Source: Streptomyces longhuiensis (GTDB taxonomy: Bacteria > Actinomycetota > Actinomycetes > Streptomycetales > Streptomycetaceae). From it: a stretch of 64,000 nucleotides of DNA. The stretch is from contig NZ_CP085173.1 of the NCBI RefSeq assembly GCF_020616555.1, positions 7,580,001-7,644,000 on the forward strand, read 5' to 3'. The translations under genes were made by a program, and so were the position numbers. The notes under the pieces are model-generated. The model saw nothing but the letters and a program-made list of their open reading frames with translations, was not told the DNA's origin and did not search any database. Each line of letters begins with the position of its first letter. The first letter of the stretch is position 1. Positions 7,907-16,373 of this stretch are shown here, one piece after another.

Positions 7907-7940
7907 GTGTGCCCCGCCTCCGGATGGAGACGGGGCACAC
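7907..7940. terminator. Bidirectional hairpin terminator
   Basis: GTGTGCCCCG pairs perfectly with CGGGGCACAC around a 14-nt loop. It is placed between the convergent WYL regulator and aldo/keto reductase genes. Confidence 0.85.
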
Positions 7941-7961
7941 GAAGCTGTACGCGTGGAGCGG

Positions 7962-8795
7962 TCAGGCCACGTCGAACGTCGCCGGGTCGGGACCCAGGCG
8001 ACGGTCCTCGTTCAGCGCGCTGATCGCCGCGATGTCCTCGACGTCCAGCTCGAAGTCGAACACGTCGATGTTCTCCACGATCCGCGACGGCGTCACGGAC
8101 TTGGGGATCACGACATTGCCGAGCTGCACGTGCCAGCGCAGCACGATCTGAGCCGGCGTGCGCCCGTGCTTCTGGGCGATGGCGACGATCGCCGGGACCT
8201 CGAGAAGGCCCTTGCCCTGGCCCAGCGGCGACCAGGCCTCGGTGGCGATGCCCTGCTCGGCGTGGAACTCACGCGCGGCGCGCTGCTGGAGGTGCGGGTG
8301 CAGCTCGATCTGGTTGACCGCCGGGATGATCGACGTCTCGCCGATGAGGCGCTCCAGGTGCTCCGGAAGGAAATTGGAGACACCGATGGCCTTGGCCCGA
8401 CCGTCCGCGTGGATCTTCTCGAAGGCCTTGTACGTGTCGACGTAGCTGTCCTTCGAGGGCAGCGGCCAGTGGATCAGATACAGATCGAGGTAGTCGAGGC
8501 CCAGCTTGTCGAGGGAGGCGTCGAAGGCGCGCAGCGTCGCGTCGTAGCCCTGGTCGGCGTTCCACAGCTTCGTGGTGACGAAGAGCTTCTCGCGGGCGAT
8601 GCCGGAGGCGGCGATGGCCTTGCCGGTGCCCTCCTCGTTGCCGTAGATCGCGGCGGTGTCGATGCTGCGGTACCCGGCCTCCAGGGCCGTCGCGACAGCC
8701 TTCTCGGCCTCGGCGTCCGGCACCTGCCAGACGCCGAAACCGAGCTGGGGCATCTCGACGCCGTTGTTCAGGATGATCGGGGGGACCTTGCTCAC
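7962..8795 (-). CDS. Aldo/keto reductase, 2,5-diketo-D-gluconate reductase type
   Basis: 277 aa. The AKR tetrad is visible: Asp and Tyr in SIDTAAIYGNEEGTG, Lys in FVTTKLWN, His in YLIHWPLP. Both AKR signatures are present (GVSNFLPEHLERL and IPKSVTPSRIVENIDVFDFEL). The length matches the DkgA/B group, which reduces 2,5-diketogluconate and many small aldehydes with NADPH. The GTG at 8795 (VSKVPPIILNNGVEMPQLGFG) has AAGGA upstream and gives the family N-terminus; the longer frame to 8840 is not used. Monocistronic by context. Confidence 0.92.
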   Translation of the reverse strand: MSKVPPIILNNGVEMPQLGFGVWQVPDAEAEKAVATALEAGYRSIDTAAIYGNEEGTGKAIAASGIAREKLFVTTKLWNADQGYDATLRAFDASLDKLGLDYLDLYLIHWPLPSKDSYVDTYKAFEKIHADGRAKAIGVSNFLPEHLERLIGETSIIPAVNQIELHPHLQQRAAREFHAEQGIATEAWSPLGQGKGLLEVPAIVAIAQKHGRTPAQIVLRWHVQLGNVVIPKSVTPSRIVENIDVFDFELDVEDIAAISALNEDRRLGPDPATFDVA

Positions 8796-8884
8796 GAGCT
8801 CTCGATCCTTCGCGTTGTCGGTTGGTACTCCCATCGTCAACGATCACGACCCGGGACGCATTCCCGTTCACGACGTGTTCACGG

Positions 8885-8927
8885 GGGCACCCCGGGCTCC
8901 GCTCACCCGGCGGAACCCGGGGTGCCC
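8885..8927 (-). terminator. Terminator of the liv-type operon
   Basis: GGGCACCCCGGG pairs perfectly with CCCGGGGTGCCC (12 bp) around a 19-nt loop, 10 bp beyond the stop codon of the ATP-binding gene. The loop carries a near-copy of that gene's 3' end. Confidence 0.8.
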
Positions 8928-8953
8928 AGGGCTCCGCTCACCCGGCCGAACCG
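8893..8953. repeat. 24-bp direct duplication of the livG 3' end
   Basis: GGGCTCCGCTCACCCGGC plus six more bases occurs at about 8894-8917 and again at about 8930-8953 with one mismatch. The second copy encodes the last codons of the ATP-binding protein and its TGA; the first copy sits in the terminator loop. Confidence 0.8.
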
Positions 8954-9723
8954 AGATAGGCGTCCCGCACGGCCGGGTCGGCACGAACCGCCGCCGGGGT
9001 GCCCTCGGCCAGCACGGTCCCGAGGTCGAGGACGACTATGCGGGAACAGAGGTCCATGACGAAGGCGACGTTGTGCTCGACGAGGAGCACGGCGCAGCCC
9101 TGTTGGTCCGACAGATGACGGATGACAGATTTCAGCTGACAGATTTCATCATCTGTCATTCCTGACGCAGGCTCGTCGAGCAGCACCACCCGCGCCCCCT
9201 CCACCCCCGCCCGGGCCAGTTCCACCATGCGTGCCTGGCCCACGGGCAGCGCCCCCGCGTACTCCCCGGCCAGCGCGTCGAGGCCGCACGCGCGCAGCAT
9301 CGTCGACGCCCGCTCGCGGCGCCGGCGCTCGTACGTCCGTCTGGTCGGCGCCGCCAGCAGATCGGCGGCGAGCCCGCCCCCGCCGCCCCGCCACTCCTGC
9401 GCCACCAGCAGGTTGTCCGCGACCGTGAGCTGGCCGAAGAGCTGCTGGCGCTGGAACGTGCGGCGCATCCCGTGGCGGGCCCGCCACACGGGGGAGCGGC
9501 GCGTGATGTCCTCGCCGTCCAGGAGGACGCGGCCCTCGTCGGGGCGCCGGATCCCGGAGACGGCGTCGAAGAACGTGGTCTTGCCCGCGCCGTTCGGGCC
9601 GATGAGGCCGCACACCTCGCCGGCGCGCAGGGTCACGCCGACCCCGTCGAGCGCACGGATCCCGCCGAACCGGACGCCGATCCCGGACGCTTCGAGCACG
9701 GGCCCCCCGGTGGTCCCGCTCAT
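8938..9723 (-). CDS. livG: Branched-chain amino acid-type ABC transporter ATP-binding protein (LivG-like)
   Basis: 261 aa. Walker A is GLIGPNGAGKTTFF (about residues 33-46), the Q-loop region is MRRTFQRQQLFG, the signature helix is degenerate (LPVGQARMVELARAG in place of LSGGQ), Walker B is RVVLLDEPASGM, and the switch is VEHN. It overlaps the fused permease gene by ATGA and is the last gene of the operon. The codons just after Walker B (about 9098-9165) are AT-rich and unlike the rest of the gene. Together with the fusion protein it would power uptake of a branched-chain amino acid or a similar small carboxylate. Confidence 0.9.
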   Translation of the reverse strand: MSGTTGGPVLEASGIGVRFGGIRALDGVGVTLRAGEVCGLIGPNGAGKTTFFDAVSGIRRPDEGRVLLDGEDITRRSPVWRARHGMRRTFQRQQLFGQLTVADNLLVAQEWRGGGGGLAADLLAAPTRRTYERRRRERASTMLRACGLDALAGEYAGALPVGQARMVELARAGVEGARVVLLDEPASGMTDDEICQLKSVIRHLSDQQGCAVLLVEHNVAFVMDLCSRIVVLDLGTVLAEGTPAAVRADPAVRDAYLGSAG

Positions 9724-12452
9724 GGCCGCACCGCCCCTTCCTCTTCTTCTTCCGCTTTCTGCGCCGTGCCCGGTCCGCTCGCGGCGAGCCCCAGGTAGGC
9801 CTCGGTGAGCCGGTCGGCCCGCACCTCGGCGCGCGGGCCGCACCACGAGACGCGGCCCCGGTCGAGATAGGCGACGGTGTCGGCGACGCCGAGGATCTCG
9901 GTGGCCTTCTCCTCGACGAGGAGCAACCCCGTTCCGGCGTCGCGGAGTTCGGTGAGCAGCCGGAACACGTCCTCGACGATGCGTGGCGCGAGACCGAGGG
10001 ACGGCTCGTCGGCGATGAGGACCCGGGGCGGCTCCTGGAGGAGCGGGGCGAGGGCGAGCAGCTGCTGTTCACCGCCGGAGAGTGCGCCCGCGGTGACGTT
10101 GCGGCGGGCGGCGAGCCCGGCGAAGCGCTCGTACACGGCCTCGCGCGCGTGCTTGTCGGGGAGGTGCAGGGTGAGGTTCTCGTCGATGGTGAGGGCGGGG
10201 AAGATGCCGCGCCCTTCGGGGGCGAGGAGCACGCCGGCCCGCGCCCGGCGGACGGGGCCCTCGCGTGTGACGTCCCGCCCGGCGACGTACACCTGCCCCC
10301 GCAGGGGTGTGAGAAGTCCGGCGGCGGTACGGCACGTCGTGGACTTCCCGGCGCCGTTGGGGCCGAGGAGGGCGACGATCTCGCCGGGGCGGACCGTGAT
10401 GCCGACGCCGTGCAGGACCGGCGCGCCGTCGTATCCGGCGTGCAGGCCGCGCAGTTCGAGGGCCGGTGGGGCGCCGCTTTCTTGAGGGGGAGCGGGCAGC
10501 GGACCTGTCGCTTCGGACGGACCGATGCCCGTCGCCCCCGTCTTCGTGCTCCTGCGCCTGTGCCGTCGTACGGAGATCGCCGCGCAGTACCCGTCCGGGT
10601 CGTTGGCGAGCGCGAGGCCCGCCAGGCCGAACAGGACGACCGGCAGATGGACGGAGTCCGTGACGTAGTCCGATACGAGGTGCGGCACGATCGCGTAGAC
10701 GAGGCCCGCGACGACCGCGAACTGCGGGCGCCGTACGCCTGCCGCGACGACCACCGCGAGCCAGATCAGGCCCGTCATCGCGGTGAAGTCGGTGGCGGTG
10801 ATCCGGGTGTTGTACGACGCGTACATCACGCCTCCGAAGCCCGCGAGGCCGGCCGAGAGGGTGAAGAGGAGAAGTTTGGTGCGGATGACGGAGACGCCGG
10901 AGGCCATCGCGGCGGCGGGGGCCGAGCGCACGGCGAGCATCGCGCGGCCCGAAGGGGAGTTGCGCAGTGCGCCGAGGGCGGCCACGGCGGCCGCGCACAG
11001 GACGACCATGGCGACGCCCATCGCCCGGTCGTCGCTCAGGTCGACCGGTCCGAAGACGGGGCGCGGGATCTCCCAGCCGGTGTCGCCGTTCCTCAACCAG
11101 CCCATCTGGAAGAGGACTTGGTCGGCGAGGAAGGCGAGGGCGAGCGTGGCGAGGGCGAGGGTGCGGCCGCCGAGGCGCAGCGCGGGCAGTGCCACGAGCG
11201 CTCCGAGGACGGCCGCGACACAGGTGCCCACGAGGGCCGCCGCGATGAACGGCCAGCCGTGGCTCATCAGGAGCCCGGCCACGAGCGCCGCGCCGGTGAC
11301 GAAGGTGGCCTGCGCGAGGGACACCATCGCGCCGAGCCCCGTCACGACGGTGAAGGAGACGAAGACGAGCGAGAGGGCGAGGCCCTGGGCGAGGATGCCG
11401 CTCCAGAACGGGGTCGTCACCGTGTAGAAGGCGGCGGCGAGCAGCACGGCGGCCACCGCCCACGGCCCCCACTTCCGTGCCCAGGGGCGGCCCGCGAGGT
11501 AGTCGACGGGCGGGGCGTCGGCGGCGGCCGTTCCCGCCGTGCGCTGTCGCCGGGTGAGCAGCAGCAGTCCGGCGAAGAGGATCAGGAAGGGGACGGCGGT
11601 GCGGAACCCCGTGATGCGTTCGGCGAAGGAGGAGTAGCCGGCGACGAGGTTCTGCAGGACGCCGAGGCCGAGTCCGCCCGCGAAGGCGAGGGGTACGGAG
11701 GCGAAGCGCCCGAGGACGGCGGCGGTCGCCGACACGAACAGGAACAGGGTGAAGTCGTGCGCGGACAGACCGAGCAGCGGGGTGGCGAGGACGCCGGCGA
11801 GGCCCGCGAGCCCGGACGACAGCATCCACGCCACGGTGGAGAGCCGGTCGGCGCTCATGCCGCGCAGTTCGACGAGTGAGCGGTTGTCGACGGCGGCCCG
11901 CAGGCGCAGGCCGAGGGTGGTGTGGCGCATCAGGATCCACAGGCCGAGCGCGACGGCGGCGGTCGCCACCCAGGTGATCAGCTGGTCGGAGTCGATGCCG
12001 ACTCCGTCCATGAGCTGCCAGTTCTTCGCGGGGCTCGGGCCCACGCCCGGCAGCCCGAACTGGTTCTCGGCGGGCTTGACGGAGACGCCCGCGTCATCGA
12101 GCAGTTCCACCACCCACAGGCCGAGCGCGGGCAGCGCGACGAGCAGGCCGATGGTCGCGACGATCTGCGCGGTCTCGCCGACGCGCGCCAGCTTGCGGAA
12201 CATCAGCCGGTCAAGTCCCCAGCCCAGCACGGGGGATGCGACACAGGTGAGGAGGAGCGCGGTCGGTACGGCGGGCCAGCCGAGACCGGAGTGCAGTTCG
12301 TAGAAGGCGAGCGCGCACAGGTAGGCGGTGGCGCCGTGGGCGAAGTTGAAGAGGCCGGAGGCCGAGTAGGAAAGGACGAGGCCGGTGGCGAGGAGCGCGT
12401 ACAGCGCACCTGACACGAGCCCGCTCAGCACGAAGGCCAGCAGGTCGGACAT
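9720..12452 (-). CDS. Fused LivH-LivM-LivF ABC transporter protein (two permeases plus ATPase)
   Basis: 910 aa, about three times a normal subunit. Residues 1-300 are LivH-like (ALLATGLVLSYSASGLFNFAHGA, about eight membrane segments). Residues 330-610 are LivM-like (GLGAMVSLAQATFVTGA, ALRNSPSGRAMLAVRSAPAAA, GLAGFGGVMYASYN). A charged Pro/Ser linker (about 615-650) leads to a LivF-like ATPase with GPNGAGKST, APEGRGIFPALTIDENL, LSGGEQQLLALA and VLIADEPSLGLAP. The reading frame is continuous with no sign of a frameshift. It starts 12 bp after the substrate-binding lipoprotein gene and overlaps livG by 4 bp. Family knowledge says import of branched-chain or related amino acids; the neighbouring acyl-CoA ligase makes a lipid-related or carboxylate substrate possible. 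Confidence 0.9.
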   Translation of the reverse strand: MSDLLAFVLSGLVSGALYALLATGLVLSYSASGLFNFAHGATAYLCALAFYELHSGLGWPAVPTALLLTCVASPVLGWGLDRLMFRKLARVGETAQIVATIGLLVALPALGLWVVELLDDAGVSVKPAENQFGLPGVGPSPAKNWQLMDGVGIDSDQLITWVATAAVALGLWILMRHTTLGLRLRAAVDNRSLVELRGMSADRLSTVAWMLSSGLAGLAGVLATPLLGLSAHDFTLFLFVSATAAVLGRFASVPLAFAGGLGLGVLQNLVAGYSSFAERITGFRTAVPFLILFAGLLLLTRRQRTAGTAAADAPPVDYLAGRPWARKWGPWAVAAVLLAAAFYTVTTPFWSGILAQGLALSLVFVSFTVVTGLGAMVSLAQATFVTGAALVAGLLMSHGWPFIAAALVGTCVAAVLGALVALPALRLGGRTLALATLALAFLADQVLFQMGWLRNGDTGWEIPRPVFGPVDLSDDRAMGVAMVVLCAAAVAALGALRNSPSGRAMLAVRSAPAAAMASGVSVIRTKLLLFTLSAGLAGFGGVMYASYNTRITATDFTAMTGLIWLAVVVAAGVRRPQFAVVAGLVYAIVPHLVSDYVTDSVHLPVVLFGLAGLALANDPDGYCAAISVRRHRRRSTKTGATGIGPSEATGPLPAPPQESGAPPALELRGLHAGYDGAPVLHGVGITVRPGEIVALLGPNGAGKSTTCRTAAGLLTPLRGQVYVAGRDVTREGPVRRARAGVLLAPEGRGIFPALTIDENLTLHLPDKHAREAVYERFAGLAARRNVTAGALSGGEQQLLALAPLLQEPPRVLIADEPSLGLAPRIVEDVFRLLTELRDAGTGLLLVEEKATEILGVADTVAYLDRGRVSWCGPRAEVRADRLTEAYLGLAASGPGTAQKAEEEEEGAVRP

Positions 12453-12464
12453 GCGGGTCGCCCC

Positions 12465-13721
12465 CTACTTGAACGGGATGGGCTCGTAGCACTTGAAGGG
12501 TGACGAGACGCGGTACGCGCCGTTCTTGAGCTGGACGAGTGCGCCGCAGCCGAACGACTCCTTCTGCCCCTTGGGCAGGGCGCGGTCGCCGACCATCGTG
12601 CCGGTGTCGGAGAACCCGTTCGCGGCCTTCTGGAAGGAGGCGACGGTGAGGTTCCGGCCGGCCTTCTGCGCGATGGAGAGGAACAGGTCGGCGGACATGT
12701 AGCCGGTCATCATGTGCATGTTGAGCGGCACGTCCTTCCCGCCCGACGCCTTCTTGATGTCCGCCTTGAACTGCTTCATCGCCGCCGAGCGCGTCTCGAA
12801 GGGCTCGAAGGTCAGCAGGATGTGCACCCCGTCGAGCGCTTCCTTCGTCGCGCTCTTGGCGAGCAGCCCCGGGTCGTAGTCGGTCGGGTCGGTGAGGACG
12901 CCGCGGTACCCGGAGCGCTTGGCGGCGGTGAACAGGCCGATGTTGTACGGGGTCTGCATGACGGAGACGACGATGTCGGGCGCCTTGCCGCCGTCGCTGC
13001 GCAGGATCTCCTTGGTGTACGCCGACCAGTCGCTCGGCACCGAGGTCGCGGGCACCGACGACTTGGCGAAGGTGACCTTGTATCCGGCGGACGCGAAGCT
13101 CTGCTTGTAGGTGCGGATGGCGAAGGTGCCCGCGTCGTTGTCGTTGGCGAGGATGGCGACGGTCTTGCCCTTGGCGCCGTGCGTGACCTGCTTGAGGCCC
13201 TCGGGCCAGGTCTGCGAGATGGTGCCGCCGGGCATCGGGACCATGCAGCCGCCGAAGCCGTAGATGTAGGTGGGTCCGCAGAAGGACGGGATCGTGCCCC
13301 AGCCGAACGTGGGGACCTTCTGCTTCTGGAGGAAGTCGGCGCCGGAGAAGGTGACCGAACTCATCGGCGAGATCGCGAACACCTTGTCCTGCTGGACGAG
13401 TTTGCGGGCCGCGGCGAGGTTCTTGGCCGGGTCCTGGCCGTCGTCCTCCGCGCCCAGGTAGTCGATCTTCCTGCCGTTGATCCCGCCCTCGGCGTTGGCG
13501 CGGGCGAAGCGGGCCCGCGCGCCGAGGTCGGTGTCCTTCTTGCTGTAGCCGCTGGCGGTCGTCATGGAGACGATGCCGCCGACCTTGATGGCGTCATCCG
13601 TCACTCCGCGTACCGAACTCCCCTTGCTGTCAGGGGAGTTGCCGGTTGCCGCGGAGTTGCAGGCGGTGGCGAGCAGCAGTGCCGCCACAGTGGCGGTGAT
13701 GGCGCGGACAGTTCGCGACAC
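12465..13721 (-). CDS. Liv-type ABC transporter substrate-binding lipoprotein
   Basis: 418 aa, Peripla_BP_6 type. The signal peptide ends in the lipobox LLLATAC (Cys about residue 21), so it is anchored outside the membrane. The start GTG at 13721 has GGAGGGGG upstream. Typical family segments are VGGIVSMTTASG, GRKIDYLGAEDDGQDPAKNLAAARKLVQQDKVFAI, and a C-terminal half with VVSVMQTPYNIGLFTAAKRSGY. Four cysteines (FCGP, GGC, GCG, KCY) could form two disulfides. It is the first of three transporter genes. The substrate cannot be read from sequence. Confidence 0.9.
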   Translation of the reverse strand: MSRTVRAITATVAALLLATACNSAATGNSPDSKGSSVRGVTDDAIKVGGIVSMTTASGYSKKDTDLGARARFARANAEGGINGRKIDYLGAEDDGQDPAKNLAAARKLVQQDKVFAISPMSSVTFSGADFLQKQKVPTFGWGTIPSFCGPTYIYGFGGCMVPMPGGTISQTWPEGLKQVTHGAKGKTVAILANDNDAGTFAIRTYKQSFASAGYKVTFAKSSVPATSVPSDWSAYTKEILRSDGGKAPDIVVSVMQTPYNIGLFTAAKRSGYRGVLTDPTDYDPGLLAKSATKEALDGVHILLTFEPFETRSAAMKQFKADIKKASGGKDVPLNMHMMTGYMSADLFLSIAQKAGRNLTVASFQKAANGFSDTGTMVGDRALPKGQKESFGCGALVQLKNGAYRVSSPFKCYEPIPFK

Positions 13722-13764
13722 GATGGGCCCCCTCCGTCGGGTGAGGGTGATTCTGTGTGCGACC

Positions 13765-13820
13765 TGATGAACCGTCAATAACTGACGCATCGGTAATTGA
13801 TGAACCGTCAGAAACGGTTC
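13765..13820. promoter_or_regulatory. Repeated operator-like sequence upstream of the liv-type operon
   Basis: TGATGAACCGTCA occurs at 13765-13777 and 13798-13810, 33 bp apart, close to three helical turns. The second copy forms an inverted repeat GAACCGT-CAGAA-ACGGTTC (13802-13820), and the first continues into GTCA-ATAAC-TGAC. This lies in the 155-bp gap between the acyl-CoA ligase stop and the lipoprotein start. Confidence 0.6.
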
Positions 13821-13876
13821 GCGACCGGGTCAGGGCCTTGTGGCGGGGTTACCGTCGGGAACGTACCGGCGCGCGA

Positions 13877-15703
13877 TCAGCCCCGGTACAGCGCCTCGAC
13901 CTCCTCCGCGTACGCCGTCTCGATCGCCTTCCGCTTGAGCTTCAGGGACGGCGTGAGCAGCCCGTGTTCCTCGGTGAACTGGTAGGCCAGTATCCGGAAC
14001 GTACGGATCGACTCGGCCTGCGAGACCAGGGTGTTGGCCGCCACGACGGCCCTGCGCACCTCGGTCTCCAGGTCCGGGTCGTGGACCAGCTGGGCGGGCT
14101 TCAGCGGCGGCTTGCCCCGCATGTTCAGCCAGTGCTCGACGGCCTCGGCCTCCAGCGTGACGAGCGCGGCGATGTACGGGCGGTCGTTGCCGACGACGAT
14201 GCACTGGGCGATCAGCGGATGGTCGCGCACCCGCTCCTCCAGCTGCTGCGGCGACACGCTCTTGCCGCCGGAGGTCACGAGGATCTCCTTCTTGCGGCCG
14301 GTGATCGTCAGGTAGCCGTCGTCGTCGAGCGCGCCGAGGTCGCCGGTGGCCAGCCAGCCGTCGTGCAGCGTGGCGTCGGTGGCCTTCGGGTCGTTGAGGT
14401 ACCCCTGGAACACATTGCCGCCGTACAGCCAGACCTCGCCGTCGTCGGCGATATGGACCGTCGTGCCGGGGATGGCCTGGCCGACCGTGCCGTAGCGGGT
14501 CTGCTCCGGCGGGTTCGCGGTCGCCGCCGCCGTGGACTCGGTGAGCCCGTAGCCCTCGTAGATCGTGACGCCGGCGCCCGCGAAGAACAGGCCCAGGCGG
14601 CGGTCCATGCCCGAGCCGCCCGACATGGCGTGCCGCACCCGGCCGCCCATCGCCTCGCGGACCTTGGAGTAGACGAGCTTGTCGAAGAGCGAGTGCTGCA
14701 TGCGCAGCGACGCGGACGGCCCGGGTCCGGTGCCGAACGCCTTGGCCTCCTGCGCATCCGCGTACTTGACGGCACACTCGACGGCCTTGTCGAACGGCCC
14801 CGACTTGCCGTCCTTCTCGGCCTTGCGGCGGGCCGCGTTGAAGACCTTCTCGAAGATGTACGGCACGGCGAGGATGAACGTCGGGCGGAACGCCTGCAGG
14901 TCCGGCAGCAGGGCCGCCGCGTTGAGCTGCGGCTGGTGGCCGACCTTCACGCCGCCGCGGATCGTGGCGATCTGCACCATGCGCCCGAAGACGTGCGCGA
15001 GCGGCAGGAACAGCAGGGTCGAGGCCTCGTCGCCCCGCTTGGAGTGGAACACCGGCTCCCAGCGGCTGACCATCGTGTCCGACTCGAACATGAAGTTCGC
15101 GTGGCTGATGACGCAGCCCTTGGGGCGGCCCGTGGTGCCCGAGGTGTAGATGATGGTGGCGATGGAGTCGGGGGTGACGGCGCGCCGATGGCGGTGCACC
15201 ACCTCGTCGTCGATGTGGGCGCCGGCCTCGATGAGACGGGGCACGGGATCGGTGTCCAGCTGCCACATCCGGCCGAGCGTGGGCAGGCGGTCGATGACGG
15301 TGGCGATCGTCATCGCGTGGTCCTCGTGCTCCACCATCGCTGCCGACACCTGCGCGTCGTGCAGGGTCCAGAAGACCTGCTCGGCGGATGCCGTGGGGTA
15401 GATGGGCACGACCTGGGCGCCGATCGTCCACAGCGCGAAGTCGAAGAGGGTCCACTCGTAGCGGGTCCTCGACATGATCGCGACGCGGTCGCCGAAGCGG
15501 ACGCCCTGCGCGAGCAGCCCTTTGGCGAGCCCGAGCACTTCGTCGCGGAATTCGGCGGCGGTCACGTCGTACCAGCGGCCCGCGTCGTCCTTGCGGCCGA
15601 GCGCGACGCGCAGCGGATCCTCTAGGGCGTGGTCGAACACGGCGTCGGCCAGGCCGCCCACCGGCGGCGCCGACGCCAGAGGAGGATTGGTGAACTCGCG
15701 CAA
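13877..15703 (-). CDS. fadD: Long-chain fatty-acid--CoA ligase (AMP-forming)
   Basis: 608 aa, ANL superfamily. It activates a fatty acid to acyl-AMP and then acyl-CoA. The P-loop motif IIYTSGTTGRPKGC (about residue 183), the A5 motif YEGYGLTESTAA, A7 GDLGALDDDGYLTITGRKKEILVTSGGKSVSPQQLE and the C-terminal lysine motif SLKLKRKAIETAY are all present. The start is a TTG at 15703 with AAGGAG 8 nt upstream; the frame downstream (REFTNPPLASAPP) fits homologues. It lies upstream of and in the same direction as the liv-type transporter, which may deliver its substrate or be coregulated. Confidence 0.92.
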   Translation of the reverse strand: MREFTNPPLASAPPVGGLADAVFDHALEDPLRVALGRKDDAGRWYDVTAAEFRDEVLGLAKGLLAQGVRFGDRVAIMSRTRYEWTLFDFALWTIGAQVVPIYPTASAEQVFWTLHDAQVSAAMVEHEDHAMTIATVIDRLPTLGRMWQLDTDPVPRLIEAGAHIDDEVVHRHRRAVTPDSIATIIYTSGTTGRPKGCVISHANFMFESDTMVSRWEPVFHSKRGDEASTLLFLPLAHVFGRMVQIATIRGGVKVGHQPQLNAAALLPDLQAFRPTFILAVPYIFEKVFNAARRKAEKDGKSGPFDKAVECAVKYADAQEAKAFGTGPGPSASLRMQHSLFDKLVYSKVREAMGGRVRHAMSGGSGMDRRLGLFFAGAGVTIYEGYGLTESTAAATANPPEQTRYGTVGQAIPGTTVHIADDGEVWLYGGNVFQGYLNDPKATDATLHDGWLATGDLGALDDDGYLTITGRKKEILVTSGGKSVSPQQLEERVRDHPLIAQCIVVGNDRPYIAALVTLEAEAVEHWLNMRGKPPLKPAQLVHDPDLETEVRRAVVAANTLVSQAESIRTFRILAYQFTEEHGLLTPSLKLKRKAIETAYAEEVEALYRG

Positions 15704-15906
15704 TGTTGCTCCTTGTGGCGCTCCGCACAGCGCCGGTGACGGTACCCCACCGCGCGCCCCGGCGGGAGGGGTCCAAATGGGCCGGAGCGCGTGGAATATG
15801 CACTGGTCAGCCGGTGAAATACGGCCACAAGGGGAAGGGCGGGACAGAATTCTTACGGTTCAGTAAGTTTCGGTGGCGTAATCTCCACGGAATCTGTACG
15901 GAGCGC
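15704..15906. other. Non-coding gap between acyl-CoA ligase and MFS remnant
   Basis: 203 bp. Apart from the ligase ribosome binding site (AAGGAG near 15711) and a T/A-richer stretch around 15790-15900 that could hold the ligase promoter, no gene, hairpin or repeat was recognised. Confidence 0.5.
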
Positions 15907-16370
15907 TTACCGGGGGTCCGCTGCGGGGTTTTTGGGCGGACTGGTCGCTTCCGATTTCTCCACGGACGGTCCACGACTGTCCCCGGTGACCGCGGCGGCG
16001 GTCGCTCCCGGGGGGCGGTGGGCGGCCCGCGGCGCCCTCACCAGCGCGAGGACCAGCACCCCCGCGACGAGCGCCGCACAGCCCGCGACCACGGACGCCG
16101 TGTTCAGCCCCGACGCGAAGGCCACCCGCAGCGTGTGCTCCGGGACCACCCCGTCCAGGGCCCGCGCCCCGCAGCCCGCGAGCGTGTGCGCGGCGCCGTG
16201 CGACAGGGAGTCCCGCATCGTCGACGTCAGCACGGTGCCGAGGACGGCCACCGCGAGCGCGTGGCCGAGCTGCCGGAACGTGTTCACCGCGCCGCCCGCC
16301 ACGCCCGCGCGCTCGGGCTCCACCGCGGCGAGCGCGGCGCCCGCGATCCCCGGCGAGGCGAACCCGGTCC
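15907..16370 (-). pseudogene. C-terminal remnant of an MFS drug transporter (DHA2 type)
   Basis: Only the last part is left, beginning near GFASPGIAGAALAAV and continuing EPERAGVAGGAVNTFRQLGHALAVAVLGTVL, the conserved loop and penultimate helices of EmrB/QacA-type 14-TM exporters. One more hydrophobic helix and a hydrophilic tail follow. The upstream three quarters of the protein is missing: homology stops near 16370, where an unrelated gene fragment begins on the other strand. An internal GTG at 16323 would give 138 aa, which cannot form a transporter. Confidence 0.8.
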
Positions 16371-16373
16371 TCG

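Noticed and set aside
10149..11879. 576-aa open frame opposite the fused Liv permease
   Set aside because: It is the antisense shadow of a high-GC gene; composition is Arg/Gly/Glu-rich with no recognisable domain, while the other strand has clear LivH/LivM homology.
16323..16323. GTG as the start of a genuine 138-aa gene
   Set aside because: The protein homology continues upstream of this codon and corresponds to the middle of an MFS exporter, so the ORF is a remnant.
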